Shown here piece by piece: positions 11,828-24,500 of a stretch of DNA of 64,000 nucleotides. The DNA comes from Prosapia bicincta (Eukaryota > Arthropoda > Insecta > Hemiptera > Cercopidae): assembly GCA_036971475.1 (NCBI GenBank), contig JBAIZL010000003.1, positions 110,161,070 through 110,225,069 on the forward strand, written 5' to 3'. The stretch's first letter is position 1; each line of letters begins with the position of its first letter. A program made the translations under genes and the position numbers. The notes under the pieces are model-generated. The model had not been told where the DNA came from. It saw only the letters and a program-made list of their open reading frames with translations, and did no database searches.

Positions 11828-14800
11828 CTGAAAAAAAAAATAATGGATCTTATTGTACAAATTTGTGTTCTGTCAATTTTAAGTATTTTATATATTTTAC
11901 CAAAATGTAAAGCTATAGTAATCAAATTTTACTTATTCGTAACTATTATGCTAAGAAAACCAATGATAAGGAACAAAATTAACCCTTTGATTAGCAACAT
12001 GTGCCTGCCCTGAAATGGCCTCTGGGAGCAACATATTTTTGAATGATGTTTACAATTTTTCTTTTTTATAATTGTTTTTTTTTAATTTTTTAAATTATAG
12101 TAATATTTGTTAATATTTTTTTTTATTTACTTTTTTCTTCATGTTAACCAAACTTTACCTAATGTTTACTGACAATTTCTTTGCTAAAAATTATCTGTTA
12201 ATCTATTTTTGTAAAATACAGCAAAAACTCGATTAATCGTCATTGTCGAAACCGTGGTCATGACGATTGAGCGAATAGCCGGATAACAGAAACACTGAAT
12301 TATTCCTCCAAAACTTAACCTCAATCAATTATATTATAGACAGATATCACTCTCACAGTAATGTAAAATATTTCAGAGGGAAAAGAAATTAAAACATGAT
12401 TGTAATAGCAAATAAAACTATTTATTACATGATAAAAAAATCCGCACAGTAGCTAAAAATATGGCAAAATAATGAACAGTAAATAAACTTATAGGTGAAA
12501 TAGTTTATCTACCTTAACAAACAAAGCAGTAACGCGTCACTGCACCTTAACACTTTAGCTGCCAGCCACAATATCGGCGTTTTCCCAGAGAATTGCAAAA
12601 ATATTTCAAGCTAATTTTTAAATAATGCGTACTTATTCTTTGTTCCCCTATCATATCTATGTATAGAAATACATTTCTTATCATAATATTTATAAAAACA
12701 AGTGTCAGGCCAATTAGATGACATAGTTTTACTATAGAGTAAATGATACCTAAATAAACTCAGTCAGACCTTTGTTTTTGATTTAATTATATTTTCTTAT
12801 CTGTCCAACACTGTCTTAATATTTTTTGTTTTGTGTAAACAACAAAACCACAATTTCATGTTCTGGTGATAAAAGTGTTTTGGTGCTTATCATTAAGACA
12901 TGTAAATGTGCCACATGTCATTGATTTGTGAGTTTATAAATATTTTGTATATAGAACAGAAGTGTAAACATATACTCTCTCTGATAAGTAATGCTTCAGA
13001 TCCAATAAATACTATCCAAGATTCATAACAAGTAAAAGTTTTAAAACAAAATAATTTACTTCTTAAGAAATTTATGTTATAATTTACATCCAAGGATGAG
13101 TTTCTAAGTGTATCAATGTTTGTACTTAATAACTTTAACCAAGTCAATTTTTTAAGAATTATTTTACAACTAAATATTTAGTCAATATTTTTTACTTATT
13201 TTTTCGGTTTTGTAAAATTTTGAAAACAATGGTGAAAATCAATATAATATGTCATTAAAAATAATTTAATTTATTTTTAAAGTATACAAGGTAAACTTCT
13301 TTAAATGAACCATTTTTTTGGTTGGAATAATCGACTCAACTTCACTAAAACTGTTAACAAATGTGTGTGTCAGCTCGTAACTCCCACCAAAAATCTCCTA
13401 GAATAACATTTATAATGCCCTTAGCATTTATCTATCAAACAAAAACCATCGTAATTATATCTGTAAGTAGTGTGAAGCTTGTTGTTTAATACTGTGTATT
13501 TATTTTTCCAAAAGTAGCAACACCGGTTGAGCAATACAAATAAACATAAAATGTTACTAGACAACAATGTCGGGCATGGCGGCCCAACAGTATTCGGTTT
13601 AGCCTACTGGTCAGTTGGCCTGACATGGCAGCTAAAATTTTAAAGCACTTTGTTATTACAGTATTGTTGTGTTATTACAGTAATGATGATTAACATAAAC
13701 TGACGGTTTAAAAGAGTGACGGTTAAACGAAGATCTACTATACTAAGTATTAGTCATTGTAAAATACCGCACAAACTTCAAAACGATTTGTAAACACGTG
13801 GGAAAACCTATAGACTTTGGACACAAAAGAATGTTAACTATATACTCTATGTAGTATTTACTCTCCAGATAGTTACAAATGTTTAACCTAGAATACAGCA
13901 CAATACACAGGAAAACAAATCGTAAACGTATAGCAAAGCTAATCTGAAAGAAATAGTAGAACGTACATATATGGGGATTCTTCCGATGGCCGTTGTGTGA
14001 TCTCACGTACAGGTACGTGAATGCTAAACAAAGGGTTAAGAGAGTGATATGACAAAAATGCCCAATATCATCCATGTTATTTAGTGATTGAAATTTTTTA
14101 AGGAATGTAACCATATAAGGAGAAATAAAGGTAATAGGCATCGCTAGCAAAAAATGAAACCATTAAGTAAGATACTAATAAAGTAAAATAACCGTAACAA
14201 GCACTACAGGATGTTGATATTAGCTGAAGAGCTCATAATACTGTGCACAGACTCCTAGACATATGCACCAGACACTCCCTAACTAAAGGCCACAAGGACT
14301 AATGGTCTAGCAACTTGTCTTTATAAAAGATAGCTCAGTAGAATTCCAAAGTAGTTGTTAAGCTCTTACTCTTTTAACACAACCAATGCCACACTCCAAA
14401 TCTCTATTTGTCGATTAAAAGCTCCTTTTGTTAGTGTAGAAGTAATGTATAAGGTGATTTAAAAAGAACGCCAGTGTTGATATATCAAATTAAGAGATTT
14501 TCATCTAACCTTCCGATTTCATGTATGAAAAATTATGTTATATCCATGTGTCCTCCTCTACTGCGCTAGCACGCAACAACTGTCTTCATGAAGTTCTTAA
14601 TACCCTGTCGTCTCTTCTGGTGACCTTGCACTTTCACAAGTTGCATTAACTGAATTTTCTAGGAGTGATAATGGAGATCATACTGAAGAATTCTCTGTAA
14701 AGAATAACCTCTTAAACTCAATTGTTGAGAACGACATATTGATTTCACTGGTGTAACAGCCACAGTGTCACTAACCAACGCAATGTTCTGTTCATTTCGG

Positions 14801-17800
14801 CCATAACAACGAGGTCCAGGACTTTTAAGGTCGACTGTTGAACCCGTCTCAAAAAACCTTTTCATGAGTCTGGGAACTGTTGATTCATTCAGTGCTTCAT
14901 TACATCTTAGAGTACCACGAAGTCGCCTGACAGTAGCCGCATGACTCTCTCTACTCTGATAAAGCTATTTAAGACTCACAGCACACAAGTAAACTTCTAC
15001 TTGGTTCTACACAGAATACAAGAACAAAAGAAATACCAGCTGTGTTAACAGTGGGAATGTTCCCAGAAGTAGAAACAAGGTCAAACATTGTTCCCAACCA
15101 ATAAACAAAAATTTACCAGCCGTTTAAAAAATGGTGCTCGTTTTGAATCACCCTTTACTTAATTAATATGTTAAATTGGTGATGAGATTTGTGAGTTAGT
15201 CACACTTGTACGTTAAAATAAAATGTTGTTACTATTTGATTTGGCCCAGAAGATAAACCCCTATTAACATTTAGCTAATCAAAAACGTCCTTATTTCACA
15301 AGCTTTAGCAATAAAGTTACATCCTTAAAAATTCTATTTTTCCTAAGCAAAAGTTATTTAGATTAAATGTTGTTTTAAGTGTTTGTGTTATTTAACCTAG
15401 AAACAATGAGGAACGTTTAAACATTTATATTTTTAAATTTATATTTAGAAATATAATTAAATATTATACAAAATTAGTCTTTTCAACTTGAGAGATTTAG
15501 TGGGCCAAATCTATACAAATATTCTTTGTAGTTGTCACTGAATATAACAGTAATTTTACTATATCATGCTATATACTCCGTCAATACCGTTCAACTATGA
15601 GGGTATGGTGAGAAGTTCTCGGCCTGACAATTAAAAATCATGATTTTTAATTTTAAAAAGATTTTATTTTTCTATATAATCTCCCTTGACCTAACACACT
15701 TGGTCCAGCGTTTCTCCAACATCAGTATTCCTTTCCGTAAGTAAGTCAAGAAGGCTATTAAAATATTCATTGCTCTCTCAACTTCTTTACTGGATGCGAA
15801 GTGCTTTCCACAAACAAATTTCTTCATACTTTTTTTCCATAAACAAAAATATTTATACAAAGCTTGGCTCACTTTCTTCTGATATCCCGACTGCCCCAGC
15901 TATCTCATGCACCTTAACTCTCCTACTGTCCAACACGATATCATGCAACGTTTTGATAATTTCCGGTGTGGTTGCAGTTTTTGACCGTCCTTCACGCTTA
16001 AATTCAGCTGTCCACTTTTCAACTGTTGAGATTGAAGGAGCAAGAGTTTCCATACACTTTTGTCAACTTCAGATGAATTTCCTTAAGGATTAATCCATCC
16101 AAATCAAAAAAATGTTATCAGAGCACGATATTAAAGTTTATCCATTTTAACAAAGATGTCTACTACCAAAAATTTCTGTACCCAAAAACCTTATCATACG
16201 ATCTAATGGCATGTGCGCGCAGGCAGGAAAAATCAATTTTCACTCATTGGAATGCCATCTCTAGATCAGGACGAGATCTTTTCACCCTACCAAGGTATGT
16301 CAGGTAAATCGATTTTACAGATATATTTTGATGGCCCAATGAAATGTGACATAAAAGAATTTTTATATTGCCTTAAAATAATTTTAATTGCAATTTAAAC
16401 CAAGAGAAATTTACACATAAAGAATTTGGGACTCTGATGAATTTGACTCAGACATTTTTTAACCTTTACTAAATCAACTTTTTTTAATTTGCCTAATTCT
16501 ACAACGTCTGTTAAAAAACCCTTTCTCAATTAATGTCTTAATTTACATAAAATGACTGGTCTGCTGATGGTTTAAATTTATTATCTGTTATAAATTTCAT
16601 AAATTAACAACTCCGCGGTATTTTTCCTCATTTACAAAAAAATGGTTTAACCACCAACCACTATCGCCAATAAAATCTGCAAACAGTATCCAACACGCAG
16701 CAATAACGGCAGCAAATCCAAGCACAAAACCTATAAACAGCCAAGCTCTAGCTCCACGTGGACCCATACAGCCTCCTGAAAATGAATCTCCTCTTATTTG
16801 CGCATTTGACACTGAGTTTATCCTGAAACATTTAAAAAACAAATTTATCTAAGAAAGTTTTTTAAATTCCTTCTGTTACCTCACTCTCATGATACATATC
16901 TTGCACAAATTTTCAATTGTTAATAAAATACATTTTTATTCATCCAATCAGGTTGAAATACATTGTTTTAACCTATAGTTGATGACAATTAATATTAATA
17001 CAGTTTTTTTTCAAATAATTATTCAATAACAAAATTATAAAATTTCTGGGGCCGTCAGATTTGAACTGAGAATCTTTATGTTCGAAGTCTAGTGAGTCAA
17101 CTTTCCAATACCTAGAAATATATTTCTAAAAGATTTATATGAATTTTTTCCCTCCATCTGGTTGTCATCAAAACCTCCCTTGTACAACCCTAAACTGTTG
17201 CCATGGTTACCACACATTATCATAAATAGTGCTCTAGGGTAACTAAAATAAAAGTTTTCTTTGTTAACCACAGTAGGAATTTACTTTTTTTTATATTACT
17301 TGTTCAAAGGCAAAATGAAAAACAAATTTAAAATGGAGTGACACACAAAAAATTTAATACATAATACACGCTTTTTATTTTTAAAATTGTTTAGCAATGT
17401 TCAACATAATAATATGAATTATGTACATAGTAAATATGTGTACAGAAATTCAAATAATACAGGGTACACTTTTAAACTACAGTCACATTAGAAATAACTT
17501 AATGTAGATACTTAGAACTTTCTTCTAATTATGCCACATAAAATAAGATTTATATTAATTAATTATTTTTTTATTTAGTTATAGATGATGCACTTTGTGG
17601 TTAGTGGTTAAATAACAATAGTTAAAAACTTCCTAATTCAAAAACCTTAATTTGAAAATATATATATATATATATATATATGAAGTTAATATATTACTAT
17701 TTTTGAGTAATTTTATCCACCATTAAGTGCAATAATTTTACCTTGCACTCAAGGTAAATAACTCAAAAATAGTAATATATTAACTTCATAAAGTCAGTGC

Positions 17801-17823
17801 AACGGAAAAACAATGGATAATGT

Positions 17824-17872
<49 letters not shown>

Positions 17873-18154
17873 TTATTTATTTATTTATTTATAATATCAA
17901 ATCTGTTTTATTGTTATAATATTTTTAAGATTAAATAATATACACTAATACAGGAATATTTAATTTATTGAATAATACACTCAAAGCTTTTCGTTGGTTG
18001 ACATTAGCAACATCCTCAGGAATTACAATACTAAGAAATCAGATTTCTTAGTATTGTAATTCCTGAGGATGTTGCTAATGTCAACCAACGAAAAGCTTTG
18101 AGTGTATTATTCAATAAATTAAATATTCCTGTATTAGTGTATATTATTTAATCT

Positions 18155-18232
<78 letters not shown>

Positions 18233-21200
18233 CAGTCCAACTTCTATATAACGAACCTCCAGATAACGAAATCCTCTATATAACAAATTTTTACCTGGTC
18301 CCATGACATTTTAGAAGTTATACTGCTTATTTACCTCTATGTAAAGAATTTTGAACCTCTCAATAATGAAGTTTTTTCTTCACTTCAAGCGAATAAATAT
18401 AGTGTTGTATAGGCAGCTCCCCCAAACCGGAGAGGAAAGGTTACACAGAGGTAAAGGACTTCAGACCTATCAGCCTTACATCTTTCTTGTTAAAGACACT
18501 GGAAAGGCTGGTGGACCACTATTTGAAGGAGGGACCTTTGAAGCAGTATCCGCTTCATCAGGACCAACACGCCTACCAAACTGGTAGGTCAGTGGAGACT
18601 GCGCTGTTGTTGGTTGTGGACTTTATTGAGGGTCAGATCAACAAGGGGATATGTATTGGGGTTTTCCTTGATGTAAAAGGGGGCTTTTAATAGTACCTCT
18701 AGACTGGCCATCAAGAGAGCAGCTATGGATCACGGGATTTCTGATGGAATTATAAATTGGATTATGAGTTCCTTGGAAAACCGTATAAGTACTGCATCCT
18801 GGATGGGGTGCACGATAAATGGGATGGTCTCGGAGGGCTGCCCGTAGGGTGGAATGTTATCCCCTCTGCTGTGGAGCCTTGTCGTGGACGGCCTACTAAG
18901 GACGCTCAGTGGAATGAATGTCAAGGTGGTAGGATATGCGGATGATATAGCTATCCTTGTTAGGGGACCATTTAAAGAGGTCCTCAAAGACCTGCTTCAA
19001 GAGGCACTCAAGGTAACAGAAGTATGGTGCAGGGAGAATGCACTATGCATTCAAGAAGAGAAATCTGTGGCACTCATCTTCACTAGGCGATATAAAACTA
19101 AATCGCTGGAGATGATGGAAGTTGGCAATACCAAAATAAGCTACGTTGAGAGCGCTAAATATCTGGGAGTTATTCTGGGTAAGAAGCTACTCTGGCGTGA
19201 GCACTTGGAGGATAAGTGCAAAAAAGTCATAGCTACGTTCTGGCAATGCAGAGGAGCAATAGGCACGAGATGGGGTTTGGGTCCGCGTCAGATGAACTGG
19301 ATTTATTCCACCATTGTGGTGCCGAGGTTGGTCTTTGCCTCAATTGTCTGTTGGGACAGGGCACAGAAAGAAACAAGTAAAAGAATGCTGGACCGCGTGC
19401 AGGGGCTCTTCCTTAGAGTCATAACAGCAACAAGGAGAAGCACACCATGTGCGGCCATGAGGGTTATGTTAGGTTTTCCATCCTTGAGTCTTCAGATTAG
19501 GATGGAGGCAATGAAAACTGCATACCGGCTAAGTTGTACCGGGCAGTGGAAGACAAGTAGCAAATGTCATAAACAGCTATTTGGGAATTCACTGAAGGAC
19601 CTGTGGATAGAACCTCAGGATAAAATACCATCTCTTAAAAGGAAACTACAAAATCCATATTGCTGCAAGAGAGGCATGGGCGGAGTGTAGACCCAAACAT
19701 GGTGAAATCTGGTTCACCGATGGGTACAAGATGAAGGAAGGAGTGGGAGCAGGACTTAGTGGACCGAAACACCAAGACAGATTTTGTCATCGCCTGGAGG
19801 ACTACAACTCTGTCTTCCAGGGGGAGGTGCTCGCGATCAAACTATGCGCTGAGAAAATAATAGGGTCTGGCAGGAGGGGCAAGACCATATGGATTTGCTC
19901 GGACAGTCAGGCAGCTCTGAAGGCTTTAGGTAAGGCTAGTACCAGATTTAGGCTGGTGGCTGAGACTATAGCCTCTCTAGCAAAGCTGAGTAAGTATAAT
20001 TCACTCAACCTAACCTGGATTCCAGGACATTCTGGCTGGATAGGAAATGAGAGAGCTGACGCCTTAGCAAAACAAAAGTGTATAACTCAAGGACCGTTGC
20101 TGAGGGCAGTGGGCATGCCGCCTCAGGAGGGGCATGCACTATGCATTCGAGGAGAGAAATCAAGGGCGCAAGAGGATCACGGCACATATAGACAGTTTGT
20201 ACAGGGAAGAATGGAATGCAACCTTGGGGTGTAACAAATCCAAGGTACTGTGGGGTTACTCAGGAGATTTGTGGGGCAAAGAACTACTCTCCTTAAGTAG
20301 ACATCAACTCAGAGTTACTGTAGAGCTGGTCACAGGCCATGGGAATCTGAGGGGGTTCCAATACAAAATTGGAAAATCTAGGTCCCCTGTGTGCAAGAGA
20401 TGCAACAAGGACCAAGAGGAAAGCCCAATCCATGTACTCTGTGAGTGCCCTGCTCTGGGAGCTGCAAGGAGAAAGAGGTTTGACTGGCAGGTAGTACACC
20501 AGAGGATATCAGAAGATTTAACATCAGGTGGGTACTTGATTTCTGCAAAGAGGTAGGTATCCACTAAGCTGGTCCTGTAGTAGAGATGGGAAAAGAGTAC
20601 AAAGGCTGCAGCTAAGTGCTCTACACCGATAAGGTCCCTCCGAGTTTTAATAATAAAAAATAAAATAGACAGCTCACAATGTCATTTCCAGGAAATTGTT
20701 TATTTTCAGCAGGAAGGTCAACAAAACCAAGAATGGTAGGCGAAACATAGTTATAGTTCGGTTCAGTTAAGAATGCAGTGACTCATCGATTAGGAATTCT
20801 AAGAACTCAGCATTTATAGATAGGCCTACTGTACAGGCCTACAGTACATTCCCATCCTCCCACCACTTTCTTTTATCACTCATTTCAATGTTGCAGTATC
20901 ATTAGGACACTGTGGCTTTAACGCAAGTAATGGTTGGAAAAAGAAAATTGCACTTTTCATCAACAACTGCCCTGCACATCCGCATGACATCAATTCCAAA
21001 CTGAAGAGTGTCAATGTGTTTTTCTTTCCACCAAATATTACATCGATACTTCAACTACTCAATCAGGGAGTAATAAAAAATTTAAAGCTACACTACAGAA
21101 AAAGAATTTTTAAAAAGATTCTGACTATAAGTTTTCATAAGCATTAGATAACTTATCATAATATGAAAAATATTGAATATGGATATCTAATACTGTACAA

Positions 21201-21478
21201 TGAAGAAACATTCTGAAAACATCAATAAAACATTTTTAACAACTTGAATTTCAAATAAATTGAGACATATAAAACATTATCCTATTACACTAACTACGTT
21301 CGCGATATTATACTGTATCCCTTTTATTACCGTACGTACGTAGTGCGGTATGTGTAATGCGGTAAGATCAGTAAGATTGGGTGGGAGTATTCTTGACAAC
21401 ACAATCTCTCAATAACGAATACCTCTCTACAACAAATTTTTTCTCTGGATAAACGACTTCATTATACAGAGGTTCGAC

Positions 21479-21557
<79 letters not shown>

Positions 21558-24500
21558 TATATATATTCCTATATATATTATAAATCCCTATACTAAGAAT
21601 AATAATGATTTACAAGTATATAATTATATCAAAACATTTATTAAAATAATATGCTGAACATTTTGGCTTGCATCTGCTGAAATGGAATTGTTATGTACTT
21701 TAAATTTTTTTAATTATAAATATTTTTAAAATATTCGTACTACATGTTCAGTGAACCCTCGCTATTCACAGGTTCAGTATTTGTGTTTCGCCTATTCGCG
21801 GTTGGCAAAATTACAGGATATGCCGCTAGTATATAACGTATTTTTTAAAAAAAGACGAGTAAGACACCATAGTTAGTATGAAGGTTGTAAGATGTGTTGT
21901 CATCTTCTTTACTAAAGAAATTTGATTACTCTCCAAACATCCTTTATACTGTACACTACTTGGCCTACTACTCAAAATATAGGCATTCCCATAGGTGAGT
22001 TGTATGTTTAAGGCAAAAGTTAGCTACAGCCATTACTGAAATTGGGCCCTCTTTAGAATAGGCATTAAAATTTAATTGAGACCTGGAAGACATAATATCG
22101 CCATATAAAGAAATACGCAATGAACTAGAAAAAAACTGTGCACAAAGTCAAATATAGTAGAACCTCTCAAACTCGGCACAATGTGGACTTAAAGGTTGTC
22201 GAGTTTTAGGGAACTTAAATAAAAATAACTAAGAGTTGAATAAAAACGCTTATTTAGAGTATTAAAATTGTACATTTATTGATTTATTATATACAATTAT
22301 ATATTTATATCAACATTTATAACTTATAATCAAAAAATAAAAAAACAATTTGAGACAAATGGCCTAGTAGAATCTGAAAATACAGTGTTCATTACAATTA
22401 TTACTGAAGTTGTTAATGCTGCTAATAAAAAGTCCATCACAGTTAGTTATGGGAGGTTTTCTGAACACTAGAAGAAAAGTGTAAAAGTAAACTTACTGAA
22501 GTCGTTTGAAAAACCCTGTGATTGAAGACTGCTTTTCTGTCTCCACACGGCGTCTTGCAGCTTGATCACGGAGTCGCCTGAGGAACAGAATCTCCATTCC
22601 AGTCGCATTTTGCTGCTCTAAATACTGCAATTTCCCTTCAATAAATTTCACAACCTCACTGTTGCTAACTTTTCTTTCTTGTTGTTCTCTTGCTCTTCTT
22701 CTTCCGAATCGTCCCCTTCTACGTCATGCCCTTTGACAGCTGCGATGATTTCATCTTCTCCTAATGGTTCTGATGCTCCGTCGAGATCCATCCATTCATT
22801 GACACCATTGTTTGAAGACTCTTCATACCATGGGATTTTTTATGAGTTCAATCAAGTCGCTATTTTCAGAATTGATTCCATCGTCACGCGACAAATCATT
22901 GCCTGCGTGATCTAGAAGTTTCCTCCAAGAACGAATGAGGGTTGTGGTCTCAAGCTCGATCCAAGATTGAGAGACCCATCCAATGACATCTAATAAATCG
23001 ATCTTCTTTAGTTTAGCCGTTAGCTCCTCACCCGATTCCAAGGACAACACCAAAGATGACAAAAGCTTATGTCTGTACCTTCTCTTTAACGCTGCCAAAG
23101 CTCCTTGGTCCATCGGTTGAAAGAGAGACGTGACATTCGGCGGTAGAAACATTGCTTTAATGTCTTTTCTAACACCATGATTCAATTTCAGATTTCTTTT
23201 TCTTCCAACCGAGCACTGTAGACCTCCCGATGTTCAAGTCCAACGCTATTTTATTTACGCTTTCACCACGCTCAAGTCTCTAGTCTGGTAAACCTAGTAA
23301 CCTAGTATGAGTCTCTAGCGCTCTCGGGCGGCTTATGTACTGATGGAAAGCTTTACGTTATGGGTGGTGAAAAAAAATTATTAATTCACCAACCCTGTCG
23401 AGTTTTACGGAATGTCGAGTTTTCGGGAATCGATTTTGAGAGGTTCTACTGTAACAAGTTTTTTAAAAATAAAAATAACAGTAATGATTTCTTGAGCAAT
23501 TGTGGCCTATGTTATAATATTTTAAATATTAAACCCAATAACGTTTTAAATTAAATTAATTTTTTGTTCAGTACTTCTGAAGATGGTTACCTTGTAACTG
23601 AAATGTACATCAGGTGAATAAATAAAGTTAATTTGTGGTTATTGGGTTTATTATTTAAAATATTAAAAATAACAGTGTTTAAAAGATTATTTGGCTAAAA
23701 TTGGGTGTTTAAAAATTTAATGGATAGTGTTTAATAATGAAGAAACGTGTCTCTGTATTTGTGAGTGTGCATATATAATAGAATTTCATCTTTTTGAACA
23801 TAAGTAAACAATAACAAATATGTATGTAATTATGTAGTCCATAAATATATCATACAGTATTATAAGTGTACAGTATAGCCATAATTTATGTTAACATTTT
23901 TGTATGTGGAACGTAACCCTAACCTTTCCATATACAGTTTGTTTCAGTATTTTCTGTTTCACTATTTGCTGTAAGTTTGGGGAATGCAACCCCCAAGAAT
24001 AACAAGAGATTACTGTATTAATAAATTCTTAACAAATTATGTACTTTTTGCAGACTTGAAATATTTTTTTTCAGAAATTTAAAAAAAGACAACTATTTTA
24101 CCTTTTATTGCTCTAATTTAGTCAAAGATATGAACCCGTTCAATTTTTACCTCTGCAACAATGATTAAATCTCTAAGTACAACTCTAGGTTCAACTAGCT
24201 CTGTATACATAATGGCTATTACAATAATAACATTTCATAATTAGGGTTATGTTCAAAGAAATTCCTTAATCACATTACCTTTTCACACCTCATTACTGGC
24301 CATTTGTAAAATAGTGGTTTGTTTGTGCTTTATACTGACTACTTTAAGTTAGCATTAAAAAGACCACCAATTGTATGTAAAAGCAACTAAACATAATAGC
24401 AATAACTTCAAATGACTAAACTTCAACTAACCAAAACGTACGCACACAATTTGCGCAACCTTTGACTAACCAAAATACACAACATTCAAATATTCGTAAG

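Larger units (their letters stand above)
11983..14035. mobile_element. piggyBac-like element with TTAA target sites, 2053 bp
   Basis: TTAA (11979-11982) precedes CCCTTTGATTAGCAAC. TTAA (14036-14039) follows the inverted CCCTTTGTTTAGCATT. CCC-starting termini directly flanked by TTAA are the piggyBac hallmark. No transposase is recognisable inside. The element contains a Tigger-like pair of ends and a second TTAA-flanked element, and sits wholly in TMEM50 intron 3. Confidence 0.7.
21749..24015. mobile_element. Tigger-type element hosting another Tigger and a PLE end
   Basis: Left end CAGTGAACCCTCGCTATTCA. Right end inverted CAGTAATCTCTTGTTATTCT followed by TA. Both styles are typical of Tigger. 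The body left of 22150 and right of 23700 appears to be the outer element. Inserted in between are a second Tigger (22155-23451) and a PLE-type hammerhead end (23571-23615). It lies in TMEM50 intron 2. Confidence 0.65.

Noticed and set aside
16597..16656. C-terminal tail of the 81-aa frame continuing past TMEM50 exon 3
   Set aside because: The GTTGGT donor at 16658 restores the correct phase with exon 4; the tail after it is not TMEM50-like.
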